Shown: positions 22,257 to 31,338, numbered from the stretch's first letter. The stretch: 40,832 nucleotides of DNA from Lachnospiraceae bacterium UBA7026 (GCA_002494165.1 DLBH01000067.1:1-40832), one strand, 5' to 3'. Numbers and translations: made by a program. The notes: generated by a model not told the origin, from the letters alone.

Positions 22257-22648
22257 TAGCGATACATCTCCCGCCACTCCAGGTCTCCCCGGTCGAGGGC
22301 CTTAATCAGAAGTTCTGCCGTTGCCAGATTCGTTGCCAGAGGAATATTATGTTCATCACACAGATGAAGAATATTGAAAATATCCGGCTCGGAAGGGGCT
22401 TTGAAAGGTGCTCTCAGGAAAATGACCATATCTATCATGTTATGCTCAATCTGGGACCCGATCTGCTGCACTCCCCCTAAAGGTCCGGCCAGATATTTAT
22501 GTATGGTAAGGTTAGTCACTTCCTCAATGAGCCTCCCCGTGGTTGCTGTGGCATAAAGCTCATGTTTATTAAGAATACCCCGGTAGGCGATACAAAAATT
22601 CTGCATCAGTTTTTTCTTTTCATCATGCGCAATCAATCCAATATTCAT
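22256..22648 (-). CDS. Methylglyoxal-synthase-like protein lacking key catalytic residues
   Basis: 130 residues with the MgsA fold pattern: IGLIAHDEKKK at the start, YATATTGRLIEE as phosphate loop, AGPLGGVQQIGSQI, MIDMVIFLRAPF, and ATNLATAELLI near the end. In E. coli MgsA the catalytic base is Asp71 in GGDQQVG, helped by Asp91 and His98. Here the first is Val (GTG codon), the Asp91 position is Ala, and the His98 position is deleted (APSEPD against VPHDPD). His19, Asp20 and Asp101 equivalents remain. The enzyme that turns DHAP into methylglyoxal is therefore probably inactive or altered. The ATG at 22648 has AGGAGA upstream; earlier in-frame starts lack a ribosome site. It sits between rodA and the carboxypeptidase gene, touching the latter as TAATG. 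Confidence 0.85.
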   Translation of the reverse strand: MNIGLIAHDEKKKLMQNFCIAYRGILNKHELYATATTGRLIEEVTNLTIHKYLAGPLGGVQQIGSQIEHNMIDMVIFLRAPFKAPSEPDIFNILHLCDEHNIPLATNLATAELLIKALDRGDLEWREMYR

Positions 22649-22658
22649 AACACTTCTC

Positions 22659-23777
22659 CTAGTAATGTCTCTGCAGTCCAATATTCAGAACAATTCCTAT
22701 GCCTGCCATACAGCTGAGCAGTGATGTCAGGCCATAACTGACAAAGGGCAGAGGCAATCCTGTATTGGGCAAAATTTCTGTTGCAACTCCTATGTTTATG
22801 AAGGACTGGAAGCCGATCAGGGCCGCCATACCGACGGCAATCAACCGGCCGCTGATATTCTTGGCCCGGTAGGCTATCTTCAGACATTCGATCACAATGA
22901 CCGAAAGCAGGCCGACAACCGCCAGGCTGCCCACAAAGCCAGTCTCCTCTCCTACTACAGAAAATATAAAGTCGGTCTGCTGCTCCGAAACCAGCCCTGT
23001 ATCTGTCACAGTGACGGATACATCGGAAATGGTATTGTTGTTGAGACCCTTACCATAGAGCTGGCCTGATCCTATGGCCATGACAGAGTTGTCCTGCTGA
23101 TAGGCACTGGAGCTGGAGTACTCCGACGGATTAATAAAAGTCATGATTCTTGTCACCTGATAATCCTGCAGCAGAATCTGGTTAGGTGTCTGTATATACC
23201 AGATAAAGATGGCAAACAGAGGGACCATAATCAAAAGACTGTTCCTGATCAGCCTTGTATTAAGCCCTCCCACAAAGATTACCGCCAGTAGAATGGCGAC
23301 AATATCCAAAGTCGTTGAAAGATCAGGCTCAATCACCACCAGGAAAAGCGGGACCGCACACAGACCGGCCAGTCTCAGAAGTACTTTCCAGTCATTGAAG
23401 TCCTCCTCATGCTCCTGTATATAGACCGCTACAAATATTATCATAATCACCTTGGTAAACTCCGAGGGCTGTATCCTCGTAAATCCCAGGTTGATCCACC
23501 TTCTTGCTCCGCCTACCCTCACACCTGCTACTTTTACGAAAAGCAGGACAACGATGTTGATGATGTACAGAATCTGACTGTAGTCACATATAAAATTATA
23601 ATTGACCAGAGACAGAAAGAACATCAGGGCGGCACAGCACAGCAGTCCCCCTAACTGTCTGGCAGTGTAAGAACTGTCAGCACTGTTAATAAAAACAACC
23701 CCCAGAATACTGATCGCAGACACCGCAAGGACCAGAAGCCAGTTATAATTCTTTAACTGGTATTTCTGTCTTAACAT
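22659..23777 (-). CDS. rodA: RodA/FtsW-family peptidoglycan polymerase (SEDS)
   Basis: Multi-pass membrane glycosyltransferase of the SEDS family that polymerises lipid II, normally with a class B PBP. It has 372 residues with about ten hydrophobic segments. SEDS features are RWINLGFTRIQPSEFTK near 90 and the C-terminal NIGVATEILPNTGLPLPFVSYGL block. RodA is preferred over FtsW because the mreBCD and PBP2 genes lie in the same block. GGAGG precedes the ATG at 23777. It lies ten bases upstream of the methylglyoxal-synthase-like gene. Confidence 0.92.
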   Translation of the reverse strand: MLRQKYQLKNYNWLLVLAVSAISILGVVFINSADSSYTARQLGGLLCCAALMFFLSLVNYNFICDYSQILYIINIVVLLFVKVAGVRVGGARRWINLGFTRIQPSEFTKVIMIIFVAVYIQEHEEDFNDWKVLLRLAGLCAVPLFLVVIEPDLSTTLDIVAILLAVIFVGGLNTRLIRNSLLIMVPLFAIFIWYIQTPNQILLQDYQVTRIMTFINPSEYSSSSAYQQDNSVMAIGSGQLYGKGLNNNTISDVSVTVTDTGLVSEQQTDFIFSVVGEETGFVGSLAVVGLLSVIVIECLKIAYRAKNISGRLIAVGMAALIGFQSFINIGVATEILPNTGLPLPFVSYGLTSLLSCMAGIGIVLNIGLQRHY

Positions 23778-23838
23778 AAGTGCCCTCCTTTCAAGAGATC
23801 TCTGCCATTATGGAAACCGACAACATTCCGGGAATATG

Positions 23839-24117
23839 TCATCTGCTGCCTTTCTTCATCTCTTTGATCGGTATGTTGGCATAGATGGCAGGTACGTTGC
23901 CGTTTCCTCCCTCAGAAGCAGTCTGAGTGATCTGGATATCGAGCCCCTGTGTATCTATCTCCATATATTTAGAAATCACCTGTATTATATCATTTTTAAT
24001 CATTTCCATAGTGTCCGGTGAACAGTTGGCCCGGTCAGACACCAGCACCAGCTTTAATCTGTCCTTGGCCTTGCTTCCTGAGGACCTTTTCCGGAAAAAC
24101 GCATCCATGAAACCCAT
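23839..24117 (-). CDS. minE: Cell division topological specificity factor MinE
   Basis: 92 residues. The N-terminal part (MGFMDAFFRKRSS) is the membrane/MinD-binding segment, followed by the AKDRLKLVLVSDRANCSPDTM block and the C-terminal dimerising strand region DIQITQTA. MinE stimulates the MinD ATPase and drives pole-to-pole movement of MinCD. It follows minC and minD, the standard order. Many Bacilli use DivIVA/MinJ instead, and Clostridia with minE are known. Confidence 0.95.
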   Translation of the reverse strand: MGFMDAFFRKRSSGSKAKDRLKLVLVSDRANCSPDTMEMIKNDIIQVISKYMEIDTQGLDIQITQTASEGGNGNVPAIYANIPIKEMKKGSR

Positions 24118-24149
24118 TCGTTATTCCTCCTAATTACGGTTATAACCCT

Positions 24150-24941
24150 TTAATAACCTCTCTTGAAAAGATTGGCAAGCTTCTTAAAAAATCCATCTGG
24201 CTGGAATTCCATGAACGGCACTTCCTCTCCGTCCACTCTCCTGCAGATATTCTCAAAGGCTTTTCCGGCCTGGGTAGGCTTATTCACCACCGGCTCACCT
24301 TCATTGGTCGCAACAACTATGCTCTCATCATCAGGAACAACACCGATCAGGTCGATAGCCAGGATATCGAGAACATCCTCCACGGACATCATATCCCCCT
24401 TCTTGACCATGTCCATACGGATACGGTTTACAATCAGGTGGATCTGCTTGAAGTCCTCTGACTCAAGCAGGCCGATAATCCTGTCAGCGTCACGGATTGC
24501 GGAAACCTCAGGAGTGGTCACGATCAGGGCCCGGTCCGCTCCGGCTATGGCATTCTTAAAGCCCTGCTCTATACCGGCCGGACAGTCAAGAATGATATAG
24601 TCAAAGTCTTCTCTCAACTCATCTGTCAATGCCTTCATCTGCTCAGGGGTCACGGATGTCTTATCCCTGGTCTGGGCGGAGGGAAGAAGGAAAAGGTTGG
24701 AATATTTCTTATCCTTGATCATGGCCTGCTTGGGACGGCAGCTGCCTTCCACCACATCCACCAGATTGTAGACAATCCGGTTCTCAAGACCCATGACAAC
24801 ATCAAGATTCCTCAGTCCGATATCGGTATCGATTAGTACAACCTTTTTCCCCAGCTTGGCAAGGCCGGTTCCTACATTCGCAGTGGTTGTAGTCTTGCCA
24901 ACACCACCTTTTCCGGATGTGATTACAATTACTTCGCTCAT
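24150..24941 (-). CDS. minD: Septum site-determining ATPase MinD
   Basis: 263 residues. The deviant Walker A is SGKGGVGKTTTT at residues 9-20, switch I follows as IDTDIGLRNLD, and Walker B is YIILDCPAGIE. The C-terminal helix GFFKKLANLFKRGY is the amphipathic membrane-targeting sequence. It recruits MinC to the membrane to block FtsZ rings away from mid-cell. Its ATG overlaps the minC stop by four bases (ATGA), with AAAGGAG inside the end of minC. Confidence 0.97.
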   Translation of the reverse strand: MSEVIVITSGKGGVGKTTTTANVGTGLAKLGKKVVLIDTDIGLRNLDVVMGLENRIVYNLVDVVEGSCRPKQAMIKDKKYSNLFLLPSAQTRDKTSVTPEQMKALTDELREDFDYIILDCPAGIEQGFKNAIAGADRALIVTTPEVSAIRDADRIIGLLESEDFKQIHLIVNRIRMDMVKKGDMMSVEDVLDILAIDLIGVVPDDESIVVATNEGEPVVNKPTQAGKAFENICRRVDGEEVPFMEFQPDGFFKKLANLFKRGY

Positions 24942-25801
24942 CTTAATTCTCCTTTATCTTGTTGATTTGAACTTATCTCACTGATCAGAGACCTGGTGAT
25001 CGTCTCCACAAATATATTACCCTTTTCAACGAAAGCCAACTTGGGCTCCAGTTCAGGTTCTTTTTTTCTCCTGAACTTTCTCGGTTTTGCCTTAGCGTCC
25101 TCAGATCTGGCGATGCAGTCCCCAATCTGGATCTGCATGGGATCCATCATCAGGGCAGCCACCAAAGCATTTCTGTCATCCGGATACCCGGCATAGATAA
25201 TACCCTTGAGGCAGCCCAGGACGACCACGTTGCCGCCGGCTACAATCTGAGCCCCGGGATTGATGTCCCCAAGGACTACGATGGATCCATCCACCTCAAT
25301 CTTCTGGCCTGACCGGAGGGTACCCCGGTAAAACTGGCCATGCATAGCAACCTTGCTCATCTCTTTCCCGGCCTGATTCCGGACGGAATCAGTTTCTTGT
25401 CCGCTAGGAACCGGCACATCCTGGTCCGGATCTTCCCTGACCTGTCTGGCCTTATGCTGATGAAAGGAAACAGGAAGGGGTTCTGTCCTCTGGAAATAAT
25501 CCGGATCAGCCTCCTTGAGAGCCTGAGCGAACCTTGTCTCGCAGGCTGCGGCCCCGTCTATAATATAAGGAATCTGCAGACCCCCGCTCTCGGAGATGGC
25601 GTCCACCAGGAGATTCTGCTCTCCCGGCGTCAGGCTTCTGCCTGTAAAGCTGATAGCCATAGGCCGGCCCTTGTCAAAAAAACCGGCGGACTCTTTAAAT
25701 TTATCTTCAACATTCCGCAGCAGTTCCTCAAAGGGAATGGTCGGATTCAGCACAATCTGGAACCCATATTTATTACCTTTAATTATGACAGAGCTTTTCA
25801 T
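24938..25801 (-). CDS. minC: Septum site-determining protein MinC
   Basis: FtsZ-assembly inhibitor, 287 residues, longer than the usual 220-230. The N-terminal domain (1-105) is MinC-N-like, and the C-terminal beta-helix (about 160-260) shows GTLRSGQKIEVDGSIVVLGD, GAQIVAGGNVVVLGCLKG and the MinD-binding GDCIARSED. Between them is a charged, Pro/Gln-rich linker (about 115-150), and after residue 260 a basic KPRKFRRKKEPE tail region. AGGAGG lies five bases before the ATG. It begins 15 bases after PBP2 and is coupled to minD. Confidence 0.95.
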   Translation of the reverse strand: MKSSVIIKGNKYGFQIVLNPTIPFEELLRNVEDKFKESAGFFDKGRPMAISFTGRSLTPGEQNLLVDAISESGGLQIPYIIDGAAACETRFAQALKEADPDYFQRTEPLPVSFHQHKARQVREDPDQDVPVPSGQETDSVRNQAGKEMSKVAMHGQFYRGTLRSGQKIEVDGSIVVLGDINPGAQIVAGGNVVVLGCLKGIIYAGYPDDRNALVAALMMDPMQIQIGDCIARSEDAKAKPRKFRRKKEPELEPKLAFVEKGNIFVETITRSLISEISSNQQDKGELR

Positions 25802-25816
25802 ATCATCCTCCTGAAA

Positions 25817-28744
25817 CTAGTCATTACTTCCATCAGACCCGGACGGAATCAGAGCCTTGGTCGCATCCCTCTCCGCCTGGTCAGTCTTACCGAAATAGAA
25901 TCTGTAGATATCCCTGGCGATCTCAGCCGCATTGGTCGATGTATAACCGTTGGGCACTACGACCGTCATGGTGATTTCCGGGGTGTCAAAAGGAGCATAG
26001 GACACAAATAGAGCATGGTTGGGTCTGTTTTTATTCTCCTGGGCCGTTCCGGTCTTGCCTGCGACCTTGAGGCCCTGCTTTTCATAAAGGGACTTAATGG
26101 TACTGTTCTTACCGTAGACTACTTCCTGCATACCGACCTTGATCAGCCTGTAGCTTTCTTCAGATACATTAAGATTACCGTCGGTTCTCTTTTCATAGCC
26201 AGATACCAACTGTCCCTTGGAATCCATCGTCTTATCCACCAGGGACAACTCCACAAGCTTCTCCTCATTGACAAGGGAGGTCAGATATCTGGAGATCTGG
26301 CTGGGAGTGTAACTGTGGGTACCCTGTCCGATGGCGGAACGGACCGCGTCCTCATCGGAGATCCTGGGTTCATACTCAGAGATTTCAAGGCCTGACTTGC
26401 GGTCAAGGCCATAAAGGGCAGCATACTTTCTGAGTCTTGACAGACCCACATCGCTGTGATAAGTCCCGTCCACAGTACCCAGATCATAACCCATAGTATA
26501 GAAAAAGTAGTTGCAGGAAACAGCTATGGCCCCACTTACATTCAGCTGTCCGTGAGTGCCGTTGGGATAAATCCAGCACTTGGCAGCCGGTGTGATCTTG
26601 TCGAAAACACCGGTACACTTCACATAGGTATCCCCCCCGATCAGCTCTTCCTCAAGGACAGCTGTAGCCGAGATGGGCTTGAAGGTAGAACCGGGCGCGG
26701 TCCTGGTCTGGGTACAGCGGTTGAGCATGGGTGATGACTTATCCGCGTTAAGCTTGGCATAGTACTGGGAGTCTATGCCATTGGCCAGGCGGTTGTTGTC
26801 ATAACTTGGGTAGGACACCATGGCCCTTACCTGTCCTGTCACCGGGTCAGTGATGATCACCGAGCCGGAGCAGGGATCCAGGGCCAGCTGTGCAGGTGTA
26901 ATCTCAATATTTTCAATCTTATTATAAATGAAATTATAAGCAGATAATTCGTTATTCTTTAAACTATTATAATCTTTATCCTCCTCTTTATCAAGAACTC
27001 CCTGGTCATAAAGGAGCAGGCATACCTGCTTTCCCTTCAGGTCTCCGTTCATGATCATATATTTATAAAGAAGTTTATCAAAATCCTCCTCTGTTTTCAA
27101 CTTTTCAAGAATATTGGCCACCAGTTCATTATAGATCTCGTTCGCATTGTAGTAATCAGAATCAATCTCAAAGGAATCGATATCGATCCACTCATTATTG
27201 ATGGCATACCTGAGAAAATCACGGAAGCTTAATTTGCCATTCTTCCAGCTGCTGTAGGTCTCGTCATCGTCAGGAATCTCCGATGTGATGAGGATTTCTT
27301 CATCAGTGAGCATATGATAGACATAATCCACATAATCCAGGTCTTCCTCATTCATATTTTCCAGGATAGTCTTACCGTTTAAAAGGATGTTTTGGATATG
27401 ATCCATCTCCTTGTCCTGCTTCTTTTTAAAAAGCCGGTAAACCTTCTTTTCATTGTTGCTGGCATCGGCCTGGGCCAGATGTTCCACATCGATGACATTA
27501 TTATCAATGAGGGCAAAATAAACATCCTTCACAGGAATCATCTTGTCAGTCCCACCCTCATCCGCCTGGGTCAGATGGGCCAGGATGATACCCGCCAGCC
27601 TCCGCTCCAGGATATTGTAAGCATATTTCTGCAGGTCGGCGTCTATGGTGAGGTAGATATCATTACCCACAGAGGAATCCGAAGTCTCCACCACCTTAAT
27701 TACCTTGCCAAGATTGTCAACCAGTACCTTCTGGTAGCCCTTCTTGCCTTTCAGCTGGCTCTCCATGGCCTGCTCGATTCCTGTCTTTCCTATAACGTCA
27801 TTGGCCGCGTAATCGCCACCGTTGCTGTTGAGCTGGTCTAACTCACTTTCAGAGGCGATACCGGTGTAACCGATAATGGCTGAAAAATATTTGGCATCGT
27901 TATATTTCCTCAGGGAGTCGGCCTCGATCTCAACTCCCGGAAACTCCGAGGAATCCTCAGAGATAGCCGCGATACTCTCATCACTGATGTTAGAGGCCAC
28001 AGTAATGGGCCTGGTCTGGGAATAACGGTTCATAAAGGAATCATAGCGGATCGACATAATTTTGAGGGTATCCTCCATGGAATAAGCATCCGATATGCCG
28101 AACATATCCCCGGACCCGGCGGGCCCGTTGGTCCCCTGTCTCAGATATTCATAGACCTCCTCCGGGGAGGAGTTGATCATCCGTTCCGCCTTCTCCCGGT
28201 CGTCGCCGGTCAGGTTATCCAGATTAGTGATAGAATAGATTTCTTTTTTAAAACGGGTCAGAGACGATCCGGTCTCAGTGAACCTTAGCTTGCCCTTGCT
28301 GTCCTGCTGCAGAGGCAGGTCATAATTAATCTTATCCCCGTTTCTCTCCAGGAGCTTGATCAGATTGTAAATGATCTCATTTCTGACATCATTCTCCGTA
28401 ACCTTGCTGCCGGTCTCCAGGCTTCTTTTCCTGGCGATCTCCCCTGTCCGGTCCGTCGAGGAGAGAGTGACCGTATAAGCCAGCTGGTTATAGGCCAGCA
28501 GCTGCCCCTTACAGTCGTAAATATTACCCCTTGACCCGCTCAGTTCAATATTCTTCTCCACCTTATAGTCAAAATTCGCCTGGTGCTCCTCTCCCTCCAG
28601 AATCTGAATGACAAAAAGCCGGTGTACAAGAATAGCCATAAGAAACATGAGGACCGATCCTATAATTACCAGGCGGTTGGATAAGAATTCCTTTATCTGT
28701 TTTTTAAGCTTGACCCAGTCAAACTCATTGAATCTTCTAAACAA
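25817..28744 (-). CDS. mrdA: Penicillin-binding protein 2 with large insertion
   Basis: Class B transpeptidase of the elongation machine, about 975 residues, with one membrane helix near 26-46. The dimerisation domain starts with GSRGNIYDCKGQLLA. Catalytic motifs are APGSTFKP near 685, SCN in VSCNYFFY, and KTGTAQ near the C-terminus. Residues about 385-620, between the strand TIDADLQKY and the domain start GSVIITDPVTG, form an acidic helical insert of about 235 residues absent from usual PBP2. I placed the start at TTG 28744, eight bases behind GGAG and overlapping the mreD stop by eight bases. An ATG at 28783 lacks a ribosome site and overlaps mreD more. It is upstream of minC. Confidence 0.9.
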   Translation of the reverse strand: MFRRFNEFDWVKLKKQIKEFLSNRLVIIGSVLMFLMAILVHRLFVIQILEGEEHQANFDYKVEKNIELSGSRGNIYDCKGQLLAYNQLAYTVTLSSTDRTGEIARKRSLETGSKVTENDVRNEIIYNLIKLLERNGDKINYDLPLQQDSKGKLRFTETGSSLTRFKKEIYSITNLDNLTGDDREKAERMINSSPEEVYEYLRQGTNGPAGSGDMFGISDAYSMEDTLKIMSIRYDSFMNRYSQTRPITVASNISDESIAAISEDSSEFPGVEIEADSLRKYNDAKYFSAIIGYTGIASESELDQLNSNGGDYAANDVIGKTGIEQAMESQLKGKKGYQKVLVDNLGKVIKVVETSDSSVGNDIYLTIDADLQKYAYNILERRLAGIILAHLTQADEGGTDKMIPVKDVYFALIDNNVIDVEHLAQADASNNEKKVYRLFKKKQDKEMDHIQNILLNGKTILENMNEEDLDYVDYVYHMLTDEEILITSEIPDDDETYSSWKNGKLSFRDFLRYAINNEWIDIDSFEIDSDYYNANEIYNELVANILEKLKTEEDFDKLLYKYMIMNGDLKGKQVCLLLYDQGVLDKEEDKDYNSLKNNELSAYNFIYNKIENIEITPAQLALDPCSGSVIITDPVTGQVRAMVSYPSYDNNRLANGIDSQYYAKLNADKSSPMLNRCTQTRTAPGSTFKPISATAVLEEELIGGDTYVKCTGVFDKITPAAKCWIYPNGTHGQLNVSGAIAVSCNYFFYTMGYDLGTVDGTYHSDVGLSRLRKYAALYGLDRKSGLEISEYEPRISDEDAVRSAIGQGTHSYTPSQISRYLTSLVNEEKLVELSLVDKTMDSKGQLVSGYEKRTDGNLNVSEESYRLIKVGMQEVVYGKNSTIKSLYEKQGLKVAGKTGTAQENKNRPNHALFVSYAPFDTPEITMTVVVPNGYTSTNAAEIARDIYRFYFGKTDQAERDATKALIPSGSDGSND

Positions 28745-29252
28745 AATCAGCACTCCCTTGTTCTGTTCTCGAAAGTCTGTCATCAATTCTCAGCAGCACC
28801 CGGTACAAAACAATTCCCACAGCCACTGTGTAGACCAGCTCAGGAAGGATCACCGACCTGAGATAAAAGAGAAAATGCAGATGCCTGTGGAGCAGGCCTG
28901 TCACAATATACATGATCAGGCCGTAGACCAGATCATTACAGCCAATCAGAATCAGCGGCAGCACATTGTCATCAGAATAGTACAGCCGGTGGAAAAATCC
29001 GTCCACAAAACCAAAAATCATGTAGAGAAAGGCAAATGCTCCCAGGTATTTCCCAAAAAAGATATCAAGCAGAAGCCCGGAGAAAAAACCGGTCAGCATA
29101 CCCGCCTTCTGCCCCCGCATCACCGCTGTGGAGCAGATCAGTACAATCAGTATATTGGGCGTGATCCCTGCCAGTCTTACTGTGTCAAAAACCGAGGTCT
29201 GCAGTAAAAAACAGAGAACCACCATGACTATGGAAACAAGTACTCTTCTCAT
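28737..29252 (-). CDS. mreD: Rod shape-determining protein MreD
   Basis: 171-residue integral membrane protein with about five hydrophobic segments, MreD-like in the N-terminal pattern (RRVLVSIVMVVLCFLLQTSVF) and the segment GMLTGFFSGLLLDIFFGKYLG. It links MreB/MreC to RodA-PBP2 in the elongation complex. The ATG at 29252 follows AGGAG by seven bases. An earlier in-frame start at 29330 would add a non-membrane leader and is unlikely. An intercistronic stem-loop sits between it and mreC, and its end overlaps PBP2. Confidence 0.9.
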   Translation of the reverse strand: MRRVLVSIVMVVLCFLLQTSVFDTVRLAGITPNILIVLICSTAVMRGQKAGMLTGFFSGLLLDIFFGKYLGAFAFLYMIFGFVDGFFHRLYYSDDNVLPLILIGCNDLVYGLIMYIVTGLLHRHLHFLFYLRSVILPELVYTVAVGIVLYRVLLRIDDRLSRTEQGSADFV

Positions 29253-29274
29253 CACGTCACTCCTAATATGAATA

Positions 29275-29321
29275 TCAGGCGGAAGGTACTGTAACCAGTT
29301 TCCTCTGCTCCCTCCGCCTGA
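29275..29321 (-). other. Stem-loop between mreC and mreD
   Basis: TCAGGCGGAGG pairs with CCTTCCGCCTGA (one bulge) over a 24-base loop that holds ACTG/CAGT. It lies between the mreC stop and the mreD ribosome site. No T run follows. Possible RNA processing or translation-tuning element. Confidence 0.55.
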
Positions 29322-29331
29322 GTCAGTCAAA

Positions 29332-30201
29332 TCAATCCGCGCTCTCCGAACCGGAGGGCACCTCTTTCATATCTGTAATAATCAGAACCTGCTCGATATG
29401 CTGGAAATCCGCCACAGGATAAACCTTGCCCGACTTGGTCAGATTGGAGGAATCCATGACGATATCACTGGCTGTCCCGATTCTGATACCGGGCAGATAC
29501 TTGGAGCTGATATTGGAAGTCACCAGCTCTTCCCCGGCCATCATGGTGGCATCCTTGCTGATATAGGCCACCTTGATCATTCCTTCCTCCTGCATGGTCT
29601 GGATATCACCCTTGACTACGCAGGTATCCCCTGTCTTTAAGGATTTGGCACTGACACTGCTGTCATCGTCAATGATGGTCCGGATCTTGGCATAGTTCTT
29701 GCCGGTCTCAATAACGATACCCACCAGGCCATTACCCGCCAGCACATTCATATCCTTTTTTATCCCGTCACCGGAGCCCTTGTTGACCAGGAAAGTGGTA
29801 TACCAGTTACCCCCGCCGCTGCTGATCACTCTGGCACCTATGGTGTGGTAGTCGGCATACTCCTGCTTCAAAGCCAGCAGTTCCTGCAGGCCGGTAAGTT
29901 CCTGCTGGCTGTCCTGGAGCCGCTCATTCTCCTTGGTCAGCTCCTCCACCTGGGCAGCCAGTTCTTTATTCTCCTCCTGCAGTTCCTTCATGGTCCGCAG
30001 GGATCCGGCATGGTCTCCAATCCAGCTTCCCACCGTATTAATCCCTGTCTGCATGGGAACCACCACCAGGCCGACTATGTCAGTGAAAGGCTTGGCTATG
30101 CCCTTAAAAGCCACACTGATTACAAGCAGGCCGGCGCAGATGGCCGTGAGAAGGGCCAGGAGCATCCTGGGAGAGAAATGAAACTTTCTGCGATACTTCA
30201 T
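29332..30201 (-). CDS. mreC: Cell shape-determining protein MreC
   Basis: 289 residues: a short positive N-terminus, one membrane helix (about 11-28), a coiled coil at about 68-105 (ELQEENKELAAQVEELTKENERL in part), then a beta-rich domain with GARVISSGGGNWYTTFLVNKGSGDGI and GLVGIV. It organises the elongation complex outside the membrane with MreD and PBP2. GAGGGG precedes the ATG. It follows mreB by 18 bases. Confidence 0.96.
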   Translation of the reverse strand: MKYRRKFHFSPRMLLALLTAICAGLLVISVAFKGIAKPFTDIVGLVVVPMQTGINTVGSWIGDHAGSLRTMKELQEENKELAAQVEELTKENERLQDSQQELTGLQELLALKQEYADYHTIGARVISSGGGNWYTTFLVNKGSGDGIKKDMNVLAGNGLVGIVIETGKNYAKIRTIIDDDSSVSAKSLKTGDTCVVKGDIQTMQEEGMIKVAYISKDATMMAGEELVTSNISSKYLPGIRIGTASDIVMDSSNLTKSGKVYPVADFQHIEQVLIITDMKEVPSGSESAD

Positions 30202-30219
30202 ATACGATCATCCCCTCTT

Positions 30220-31260
30220 TTAGTGGAATGTAGACTCCTGCAGAGAATTAGCCAGCCGCTCGTACTGGGGATTCTCCATGATCATGCCCAGACCCTTGAC
30301 AACCGTGAGCTCAGGCTCGTCCATCTTCATGATGGAAAGGCCGGTCTCCTGCTGGATAAGCAGGTCCAGGTTCTTGATCTTGGTGGATCCGCCGGTCATA
30401 CAGATGCCGTCATGCATAATATCCATGGACAGTTCCGGCGGAGTCTTCTCAAGAATAAACTTAATGGAATCTATGATAGAGGACATGCTCTCAGCCATGG
30501 CCTCATAGATCAGGTGGTTGGTCACCGTCACCCTGTTGGGCAGGCCGGTGATCAGGTTGCGGCCCATTACATCGAAGGTCTTCTCCTCCTCTTCCTTGAT
30601 GCCGCTGGCCAGCTGCATCTTAAGCCGCTCGGCACTCTTCATGCCGATTACCAGGTTATGCTTCTTCTTGACAGCCTGCTGGATGGCCTCGTCAAAACGG
30701 GTTCCGCCAATCTTAAGCAGACGGCTCTGGACGATGCCTCCAAGACTGATCAGGCTGATCTCTGTGGTGTCAGCCCCGATATTCACGATCAGACGGCCGG
30801 TGGCGTCCATGACGTCAAGGCCGGCTCCGAGGGCATCGGCGATAGGCTTCTCCACCAGCCGGATCTTCTTGGTCTTTAAAGTAGAACTGGCAATCAGATC
30901 ATAGAAGGCTCTTTTCTCCACTTCAGTGACATCCGTCGGCACAGCGATCAGAAACTCGGAATTACCACCGGCAGACAATCCCTCCGCCAGCTTCTTTCCA
31001 TAGGCGCTCTTAAAATACATCTGGATCATCATCTGCATGGCTGTAAAATCGGCGATAACACCGTTGATGATCGGCTTCTTCACCTGGATATTCTTGGGTG
31101 CCTTCTCATACATGGAGTGGGCCTCATCCCCCAAAGCCAGCGGATCCTTCTTATTCACCACAGCGATCATATTCTTCTGGTGAAGAATCACCCCAGCACC
31201 CTTCTGATATATTTTAATGGCATTCGTGCCCATGTCGATTCCGTATATTTTCTCAGACAT
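30220..31260 (-). CDS. mreB: Rod shape-determining protein MreB (actin-like)
   Basis: 346-residue actin-family ATPase. Phosphate-1 loop GIDMGTNAIKIY is at 6-17, the middle ATP motif is LIVNIGADTTEISLISLGG near 165, and the C-terminal nucleotide loop is GICMTGGSTKIKNL near 290. It polymerises at the membrane and guides cylindrical wall synthesis. A weakly spaced GGAG lies 12 bases before the ATG. The 173-base gap from radC contains two hairpins that could regulate it. Confidence 0.95.
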   Translation of the reverse strand: MSEKIYGIDMGTNAIKIYQKGAGVILHQKNMIAVVNKKDPLALGDEAHSMYEKAPKNIQVKKPIINGVIADFTAMQMMIQMYFKSAYGKKLAEGLSAGGNSEFLIAVPTDVTEVEKRAFYDLIASSTLKTKKIRLVEKPIADALGAGLDVMDATGRLIVNIGADTTEISLISLGGIVQSRLLKIGGTRFDEAIQQAVKKKHNLVIGMKSAERLKMQLASGIKEEEEKTFDVMGRNLITGLPNRVTVTNHLIYEAMAESMSSIIDSIKFILEKTPPELSMDIMHDGICMTGGSTKIKNLDLLIQQETGLSIMKMDEPELTVVKGLGMIMENPQYERLANSLQESTFH

Positions 31261-31338
31261 CCGTCTCGTCGTCTCCTTTCATGGTAATGCTATCCTGCAA
31301 AAACCCGCCACCAGCCTGTCTCCCCTGCCGTGCTCCGG

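Noticed and set aside
29845..30879. 344-codon plus-strand frame
   Set aside because: Antisense to mreC and mreB, both of which are clearly real.
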